From Massilia sp. UBA2709 (GTDB lineage: Bacteria; Pseudomonadota; Gammaproteobacteria; Burkholderiales; Burkholderiaceae_D), in the NCBI GenBank assembly GCA_002354135.1, contig DEKZ01000153.1:10688-23477 (forward strand): 12,790 nucleotides of DNA, read 5' to 3'. Below, piece after piece: positions 7,978-12,790 of this stretch. The notes beneath the pieces were generated by a model. That model was not told where the DNA came from. It worked only from the letters and a program-made list of their open reading frames with translations, and made no database searches. Positions within the stretch are counted from its first letter, which is position 1; each line of letters begins with the position of its first letter. Position numbers and translations under genes: made by a program.

Positions 7978-9528
7978 TCAGATCCTGGGAAGCCCGCGGG
8001 TGCGGATGTGGTCGATGAGTTCGCGGTTCGACGGCAGCGCGGGCAGCATGCGCCGCGCCAGGTCGGCCGCTTCGCGAAAATAGCCGTCGGCCATGTCGCC
8101 ATCGGTGCGGGCGGTGGAGCCCGGCGCGCTGCGCCAGCCCATCCCGTACAGGATGTACTGCCAGCTCGCGGTCGGGAAGACTTCTTCGATGCGCGGGAAA
8201 TCGCCCCGGATCGGCGGGCGGTAGCGCCACAGGGCCAGCAGCTCGTGCAGGCTGTCGGGGATCGATGCCGGCGCACGGTTCTCCAGCCAGTAATCGCTGT
8301 CCTCGCGCCGGCTCAGCACATAGTGCAGCTTGAGGAAGGCGATGACGCGCTCCCAGCGGTAGCGGAAGGTGTCGTTGAAGCGGCGCGCCGTCACGTCCAT
8401 CTGCGCGCGCGTGACCGGCATCTCGTCGGCGATCATCGCCGCCGACAGTTCGACCAGGGCCAGCGCCGAGGCTTCCAGGGGCTCGATGAAGCCGCTCGAC
8501 AAACCGACCGCGACGCAGTTGCGGTGCCAGAAGCGCTCGCGGTAGCCGGGCTCGAAGCCGATCTTGCGCGGGGCAGGGCAGTCCTGCGGTCCGCCGGAAT
8601 GCAGGACGTAGGCCCGCAGCGCGCGCTCGGCTTCCTCGTCGCTGGTGTGCGCGCTCGAATACACGTGGCCGACGCCGCGCCGGCTCGGCAGGCCGATGTC
8701 CCAGATCCAGCCGGCGCGCTGGGCGGTCGAGGTGGTCTGGGAGGCGATAGGCCTGTCCTCGCGTGCATACGGCACCTGCACGGCGAGGGCCGTGTCGTTG
8801 AACAGCAGGTGCTTCTGGCCGAGGAAGGGCACGCCGTAGTGCTGGCCCAGCAGGAGCGAGCGCATGCCGGTGCAGTCGATGAAGAGGTCGCCCTCCAGCA
8901 GCCCGTGCGCCTGGGTGCGCAGGGCGGCGATGTCGCCGTTCTCGTGCGATTCGATGCCGAGCACATGGTCGGGCACGTAGTGCACGCCGAGGCGTTCGAG
9001 GCAGTGCTTTTTGAGGAACTGGCCGAACTTGCCGGCGTCCAGGTGGTAGCCGTAATTGGCCACCGCCGCGAATTCCGGCGTGGCCGCCTGCTTGGGCGCC
9101 CGGCCCTGCAGGCACAAATGGGGCTGGTAGCTCGCCAGTTCGGCAAACGGCACATTGCCATAGCTTTCCTGCCAGCGCGCCGCCAGGTTCGCGTCGCCGA
9201 AACCCTGCGGCAGCGAGAAGGGGTGGAAGTAGCGGTCCTGGTCCTGGCCTGTGACCCAGCGCGCGAACAGCGAACCCTGCTTGAAGGCGGCGTCGCACTC
9301 ACGGAAGAAATCGGATTCGCGCACGCCGATGCGGCGCAGGGTGTCGCGCATCGAGGGCCAGGTGCCTTCGCCGACGCCGATAGCCGCCACCTCGGGCGAT
9401 TCGATCAGGGTCACGCGCAGGCCGTCGGGCTGGGCCGCACCATGCTCGGCTGCGATCAGGCCCGCGGTCAGCCAGCCGGCCGAACCGCCGCCGACAACCA
9501 CCACGTGACGGATGAAACTGCTCGTCAT
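7978..9528 (-). CDS. Flavin-dependent tryptophan-halogenase family protein (halogenase B, divergent)
   Basis: 516-residue paralogue of halogenase A, first gene of the four-gene cluster. It keeps the FAD-binding GGGSAGW (from residue 13), GVGEGTWP (51-58), Lys83 in AAFKQGSLF at the catalytic lysine position, FIDCTGMRSLLLG, and Glu352 in EPLEASA at the PrnA Glu346 position. Two motifs depart from the family: WxWxIP reads WIWDIG (274-279), and the halide-site ESTG reads EASA. It may therefore be a halogenase with altered halide handling or substrate, or a flavoenzyme that no longer halogenates. The start ATG at 9528 has GGAAA at 9540-9536; a TGGAA-TTGT-TTCCA palindrome covers this site and the start codon. 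No signal peptide is seen. Family membership is clear; activity is unknown. Confidence 0.86.
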   Translation of the reverse strand: MTSSFIRHVVVVGGGSAGWLTAGLIAAEHGAAQPDGLRVTLIESPEVAAIGVGEGTWPSMRDTLRRIGVRESDFFRECDAAFKQGSLFARWVTGQDQDRYFHPFSLPQGFGDANLAARWQESYGNVPFAELASYQPHLCLQGRAPKQAATPEFAAVANYGYHLDAGKFGQFLKKHCLERLGVHYVPDHVLGIESHENGDIAALRTQAHGLLEGDLFIDCTGMRSLLLGQHYGVPFLGQKHLLFNDTALAVQVPYAREDRPIASQTTSTAQRAGWIWDIGLPSRRGVGHVYSSAHTSDEEAERALRAYVLHSGGPQDCPAPRKIGFEPGYRERFWHRNCVAVGLSSGFIEPLEASALALVELSAAMIADEMPVTRAQMDVTARRFNDTFRYRWERVIAFLKLHYVLSRREDSDYWLENRAPASIPDSLHELLALWRYRPPIRGDFPRIEEVFPTASWQYILYGMGWRSAPGSTARTDGDMADGYFREAADLARRMLPALPSNRELIDHIRTRGLPRI

Positions 9529-9541
9529 GGAATTGTTTCCA
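9528..9541. promoter_or_regulatory. TGGAA-N4-TTCCA palindrome over the halogenase B start site
   Basis: A perfect 5+4+5 inverted repeat covers the Shine-Dalgarno-like GGAAA and the last base of the start codon. In the mRNA it could fold and hide the ribosome-binding site, or in DNA it could be an operator half-site pair. It is short enough to occur by chance, so this is a weak call. Confidence 0.25.
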
Positions 9542-9571
9542 AATCAGACTAAGTTGCCTGAAGTCTATTGC

Positions 9572-9600
9572 ACTCTAGCCAAAAAAACCACGAAAAACAA
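9572..9600 (-). promoter_or_regulatory. Candidate sigma-70-like promoter for the halogenase cluster
   Basis: On the minus strand TTGTTT (9600-9595) and TAGAGT (9577-9572) are separated by 17 bases, matching 3 of 6 and 4 of 6 consensus positions. They lie in the only AT-rich stretch of the gap, about 44 bases before the halogenase B start. The match is weak and I base it mainly on position and composition. The cluster could instead be read from the receptor promoter. Confidence 0.3.
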
Positions 9601-9608
9601 CGCCGGGG

Positions 9609-9799
9609 CCCGTAGGGTGGGCACTCCGCGCCCACGCGTGACCGACGCGCAGTGGTGGCGTTTCTAGAGACGCCAACCCCTGCCCGTCGAAAAGTCACGA
9701 ATGATCATTTGGACGCGTCAACGACAGTCCTGCATCGCGACAGAAACTCGCCAACATTACTCATCGTTCCGCGTGGGCACAGCGTGCCCACCCTACGGG
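9609..9799. repeat. REP-like doublet, diverged inverted repeat (GTAG-headed)
   Basis: The arm at 9609-9638 and the reverse complement of the arm at 9770-9799 agree over the first 16 bases and the last 9 bases of 30, differing in the hairpin loop. They share GTAGGGTGGGC and GCCCAC with the repeat pair at 4583-4712, so all four arms belong to one family. The 131-base spacer carries a strong hairpin and two 8-bp palindromes (ATGATCAT 9701-9708; GACGCGTC 9712-9719). The same reasoning for REP/REPIN identity applies, with the lower arm identity suggesting an older copy. Confidence 0.68.
9656..9675. other. Hairpin inside the REP spacer
   Basis: TGGCGTTT pairs with GAGACGCCA across a CTAG loop (8-bp stem with one G-T pair). 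No T-tract follows on either strand, so it does not look like an intrinsic terminator. It is either part of the REP-type element or an independent structure in the long leader or trailer transcript. Confidence 0.45.
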
Positions 9800-9801
9800 A
9801 A

Positions 9802-9837
9802 GCGGACGGGCTAGGGCACTGGTCGTGGCCCGTCCGC
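9802..9837 (-). terminator. Terminator-like stem-loop after the TonB receptor gene
   Basis: GCGGACGGGC (9802-9811) and GCCCGTCCGC (9828-9837) form a perfect 10-bp GC-rich stem with a 16-base loop, beginning 13 bases after the receptor stop. On the minus strand the stem is followed by TTCCCG rather than a run of T, so it is a weak intrinsic terminator at best. It may act as a 3'-end stabiliser or attenuate read-through into the halogenase cluster. Confidence 0.5.
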
Positions 9838-9849
9838 AATTACCCCCCT

Positions 9850-12790
9850 TCAGAACTTGTAGCGCGCACCCAGCATGTAGCGCGGGCCGCTCTGGGTCGC
9901 GTACAGCACTTGGTTCTTGGTGCGGCCGTGCGAACGCGAGGTCTCGTCGGTCAGGTTGATGGCCTCGAATTGCAGGCTCAGGCGGTCGTTGAACGCGTAG
10001 CCGATCGAAAGGTCGACCTGCTTGTAGGGCTCGACGTAGATCGGGTTCGGGCCGGCGCTGTCGAAGGTGCTCGACAGGAACTCGTCGCGCCAGTTGAGGG
10101 CCGCGCGCACCGTCCATTTGTCGTTCTCGTAGATGCCTACCAGGTTGGCCGAGTCGCTCAGGCCGACCAGCGCGAACTGCTCGCCCATGCTGGCGTTGTC
10201 GTACTTCAGGCCCGAGTTCACGAAGGTGTAGTTCGCCTGGATACCGAAGCCGCTGTTGCCGAACATGTGCTGCACGTTCAGCTCGGTGCCGTACAACATG
10301 GCGCGCTTCTGGTTCGAGAACGAGGTGATCTCGAAGTTGGCGATCGGGTCGCCCGGCTGGCCGACGATCTCGCCTTTCGGGTTGCCCGAACCGTCGACGC
10401 CGTCCTGGATCACGCCCGGCTGGCCGGCCTTGTTGCGGAAGATGTAGTTGCGGATGCAGACCGTGTCCGCGCTGGCGCAGCCATTGGCCAGCGCCTCGTT
10501 CCAGTAGGCGCCGCCGACCGGGGTGTGCAGGTTGAAGGGCTGGGCCGTGACCTTCGACTGGCCGGCGTAGTTCTTCAGGTTCTTGCGGAAGTGGCCGATC
10601 GAGAAGAAGCTCTGCTTCCCGTAGTACCACTCGTACGACAGGTCGGTGTTCTTCGACTTGACCGGTTTCAGGCCCGGATTGCCCTGCGAACCGTCGCCGC
10701 CGATCACCCGTCCCAGCTCGACCAGGATCTGGCCGCCGGCGATCTGGTCGTAGCGCGGACGGCCGATCGTTTCGCCGTAGGCGAAGCGCACCTTCATGTC
10801 GGGACGCAGGTCGACGTCGGCGTCCAGGGTCGGCAGGAAGTAGTGGTACTTGCCGGTCAGGGTGGTGAAGCTCGGGTCGCCGAAGCGGACCTTGAACTCG
10901 TTCGCCGACTCCCAGCTGTAGGCGGTGGCGATCGGGACCAGGGCGGTCGAGAGCACGTGGGTGTTCTCGTAGCGCACGCCGATGCCGGTATGGACGGGCA
11001 GGCCGAAGTCCCAGTCGGTGTTGAACTGCAGGTAGAGGCTCTTCGACCGTTCGCGCGTGCGCTGGTCGGTGTCGTAGGTCGTCTTCGGCAGGTAGAGATC
11101 CGGGCGGCCCGAGACGTCCGACGCCATCTGGCGCACCTGGGCGAAGTCGAAGGTGTAGAAAGTGTTGAACAGGTTCGGGTTGTCGCTGCCGTTGATCTTG
11201 TCGAAATACTGGCGCAGGCTTTCCTGGTGCCAGACGCTGCTCGGGTAATCGGCCGCGCTGGTGGCGCCGCCCCAGGTTTCGCGCTGCTGGTTCGAGAAGG
11301 CCGAGCGGTTGTTCGACTCGGTCAGCGCCAGGCCGAAGTTCAGTTCCGAGGCTTCGAACAGCTTCAGGCTGCCCTTGGCCTGGGCCTGCTCGATTTCGCC
11401 TTTCATGTAGCCGTTCTGGAAGGTCGAGCCGGTCACCTGCTGCCCGGCGTTCACGAAGTCGGCGCCGACGATGCTCAGCACCGGGAAGTCCTTGGTGAAG
11501 TCACCGGTCGTGGTGCCCCGGCTGAAGCTGGCGGTGCCCAGGGTGTTGGACGAGCCCCAGGGGCTGTCCGGGGTCGATTCGGCGCTCGACTTGTGGGCGT
11601 CGAATTCCAGGCGCAGGTCGGGGCTGGCCTTCCAGACGGCGTTGAAGCCGAGCGACTTGTTCTGGGTGCGGGTGGCGAAATCGGCGCCGCCCATGGCGAT
11701 GTCGCTGGTGGCCGGGTCGATGATTTCGGTGTAGACCAGCGGCGGCGCGACGCCGCCGACCGGGTTGCCCCAGGCGCTGCTCGAGGGACCGAAGTTGAAC
11801 CAGGCCGACATGTCCTGGCGCCGGGTCTGGATCTTGTTTTCCGAATAGGTGTAGTCGAGGGTGGTGGTCAGCGCCTTGCTCGGTGCGTACTGCAGGACCA
11901 GCTGGCCGTTGGTGCGCTGGCGCTGCACGCCGCTCATCGAGTAGTTCAGGTTCTGCGGCACCGAGTAGATGCTGTCGCCCGAGGGACGGTTGACGATGTC
12001 GCTGCCGCCCGGTTCGTTCGCTTGCGGGATGTTGCCCCAGGCTTCGGTGTCGCCGGCACGGATCGGGCCGCGCCAGCCACCGGGGACTGCAGCCTGGTTG
12101 TAGCCCAGGTTGCGCTCCTGGTAGCTGCCGCTCACCGCAATGCCGAACTTGCCGTCGGCCGTGGCGGTGCTGTAGATGCCGGAAATCTCCGGCGTGACCT
12201 TGTCGCCGCGCTTGACGTCGCCCGGCAGGTTGTCGGCCGAGGTGTCGTGCACGCCCTTGATGCCGATGCTGGCCTGCTTGCCGTTGCGGTCCAGCGGACG
12301 CGCGGTCATGACGTTCAGGGTGGCGCCGATGCCGCCGGTCGGGGTGTCGGCGCGCGCCGATTTGTACACTTGGATCTGCGAGATGCCTTCCGAGGCGATG
12401 TTGGCGAAGTCGAAGGCGCGGCCGTTGCGGTCGCCCAGGTTCGAGGTCGGCATCTGGCGGCCGTTGAGCAGCACCATGTTGAAGTCCGGGCCGACGCCGC
12501 GCACCGTCACCTTCGAACCTTCTCCGATTTCGCGGTCGATCGAGACGCCGCTGATGCGCTGCAGCGATTCGGCCAGGTTCGTATCCGGGAACTTGCCGAT
12601 GTCCTCGGCGACGATGCCGTCGACGAAGCCAGTGGCGTTGCGCTTCATGTTCATCGACGAGGCCATGCTCTGGCGCAGGCCCTTGACGACGACGACCGCC
12701 GGTGCGCCCGCGACCGACTCATCGGCGACGACCGCCGAGTTGGTGCTGGCGCCGCTGGCCTCGGCGGTGGTGGTGCCGGCGGCGGTGGTG
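9850..12790 (-). CDS. TonB-dependent outer-membrane receptor (Xanthomonas/Caulobacter type), 5' partial
   Basis: Outer-membrane receptor that would import a ligand, probably an oligosaccharide given its neighbours, using TonB-ExbB-ExbD energy. The frame stays open to the right edge, so 979 residues are visible and the signal peptide is outside. Counting from the edge, a Thr/Ala/Ser-rich stretch precedes a TonB-box-like VVVVKGLRQ (from residue 32). The plug begins near residue 60 with AEDIGKFPDTN, LAESLQRISGVSIDR, VTVRGVGPDFNMVLLNGRQMP. A long 22-strand-type barrel follows, ending in SGPRYMLGARYKF with the usual C-terminal aromatic residue. NGCASADTVCIRN (codons near 10456-10479) shows a C-x6-C pair likely in an external loop. 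The ATG at 12666 is internal because the TonB box lies before it. Plug wording and size fit the Xanthomonas/Caulobacter receptor subfamily. Ligand is not determinable. Confidence 0.94.
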   Translation of the reverse strand, partial: TTAAGTTTAEASGASTNSAVVADESVAGAPAVVVVKGLRQSMASSMNMKRNATGFVDGIVAEDIGKFPDTNLAESLQRISGVSIDREIGEGSKVTVRGVGPDFNMVLLNGRQMPTSNLGDRNGRAFDFANIASEGISQIQVYKSARADTPTGGIGATLNVMTARPLDRNGKQASIGIKGVHDTSADNLPGDVKRGDKVTPEISGIYSTATADGKFGIAVSGSYQERNLGYNQAAVPGGWRGPIRAGDTEAWGNIPQANEPGGSDIVNRPSGDSIYSVPQNLNYSMSGVQRQRTNGQLVLQYAPSKALTTTLDYTYSENKIQTRRQDMSAWFNFGPSSSAWGNPVGGVAPPLVYTEIIDPATSDIAMGGADFATRTQNKSLGFNAVWKASPDLRLEFDAHKSSAESTPDSPWGSSNTLGTASFSRGTTTGDFTKDFPVLSIVGADFVNAGQQVTGSTFQNGYMKGEIEQAQAKGSLKLFEASELNFGLALTESNNRSAFSNQQRETWGGATSAADYPSSVWHQESLRQYFDKINGSDNPNLFNTFYTFDFAQVRQMASDVSGRPDLYLPKTTYDTDQRTRERSKSLYLQFNTDWDFGLPVHTGIGVRYENTHVLSTALVPIATAYSWESANEFKVRFGDPSFTTLTGKYHYFLPTLDADVDLRPDMKVRFAYGETIGRPRYDQIAGGQILVELGRVIGGDGSQGNPGLKPVKSKNTDLSYEWYYGKQSFFSIGHFRKNLKNYAGQSKVTAQPFNLHTPVGGAYWNEALANGCASADTVCIRNYIFRNKAGQPGVIQDGVDGSGNPKGEIVGQPGDPIANFEITSFSNQKRAMLYGTELNVQHMFGNSGFGIQANYTFVNSGLKYDNASMGEQFALVGLSDSANLVGIYENDKWTVRAALNWRDEFLSSTFDSAGPNPIYVEPYKQVDLSIGYAFNDRLSLQFEAINLTDETSRSHGRTKNQVLYATQSGPRYMLGARYKF
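12685..12696 (-). other. TonB-box-like segment of the receptor
   Basis: Four consecutive valine codons followed by Lys-Gly-Leu-Arg lie just before the plug domain, in the position and style of a TonB box (short hydrophobic Val-rich strand). It shows that the mature receptor starts upstream of 12696 and beyond the window. The assignment rests on position and composition only. Confidence 0.5.

Larger units (their letters stand above)
9529..9849. other. 321-bp intergenic region between receptor and halogenase cluster
   Basis: Both flanking genes read leftward. Going leftward from the receptor stop the gap holds a 10-bp stem-loop (9802-9837), a diverged REP pair (9609-9799) enclosing another hairpin (9656-9675), and an AT-rich stretch (9541-9600) that stands out from the GC-rich surroundings and is the likely promoter zone of the halogenase cluster. 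No reading frame in the gap looks like a gene. Confidence 0.75.

Noticed and set aside
7942..9552. 536-codon open frame on the plus strand over halogenase B
   Set aside because: Antisense shadow; the other strand encodes conserved FAD-binding and active-site motifs.
12664..12666. ATG at 12666 as the start of the TonB receptor gene
   Set aside because: The frame stays open to the window edge and a TonB-box-like segment lies upstream of this ATG.
1..12790. CRISPR array, tRNA, rRNA or transposase gene
   Set aside because: No regularly spaced direct repeats, cloverleaf-like sequence, rRNA stretches or transposase motifs were seen. The only repeats are the two REP-like pairs.

Overview
The window looks like a carbohydrate-utilisation locus from a GC-rich Gram-negative bacterium. 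TonB-dependent uptake, the proteobacterial-type Glk glucokinase, the strong G/C bias at third codon positions and GTAG-headed intergenic palindromes fit an Oxalobacteraceae-like betaproteobacterium (Massilia/Telluria/Duganella group). A xanthomonad or similar proteobacterium cannot be excluded from sequence alone, so the taxonomic guess is inference.

Left part (1-4581, + strand): an operon-like trio. A GH3 exo-beta-glucosidase of the ExoP/barley ExoI type has its 5' end off the window. It overlaps a glucokinase gene by an ATGA junction, and a GluP/FucP-type MFS sugar permease follows. Together they give a pathway: release glucose from beta-glucans or cello-oligosaccharides, carry it across the inner membrane, and phosphorylate it to glucose-6-phosphate.

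Right part (4725-12790, - strand): a large TonB-dependent receptor of the Xanthomonas/Caulobacter type (5' end off the right edge) lies upstream of a tight four-gene cluster. In transcription order this is flavin-dependent halogenase-like protein B, SapC-family protein, cupin-8/JmjC-like protein and flavin-dependent halogenase-like protein A. The two halogenase-like proteins are divergent paralogues. This halogenase-SapC-cupin set beside a sugar-type receptor is the most interesting element here. Its chemistry and substrate cannot be read from the sequence.

The two operons converge at 4582-4724, where a perfect 30-bp inverted repeat of GTAG-headed REP-like palindromes sits. A second, diverged REP pair (9609-9799) lies in the 321-bp gap between the receptor and the halogenase cluster. 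That gap also holds a terminator-like stem-loop, another hairpin and a possible promoter. I see no RNA genes, transposase, CRISPR array or transcriptional regulator in the window.
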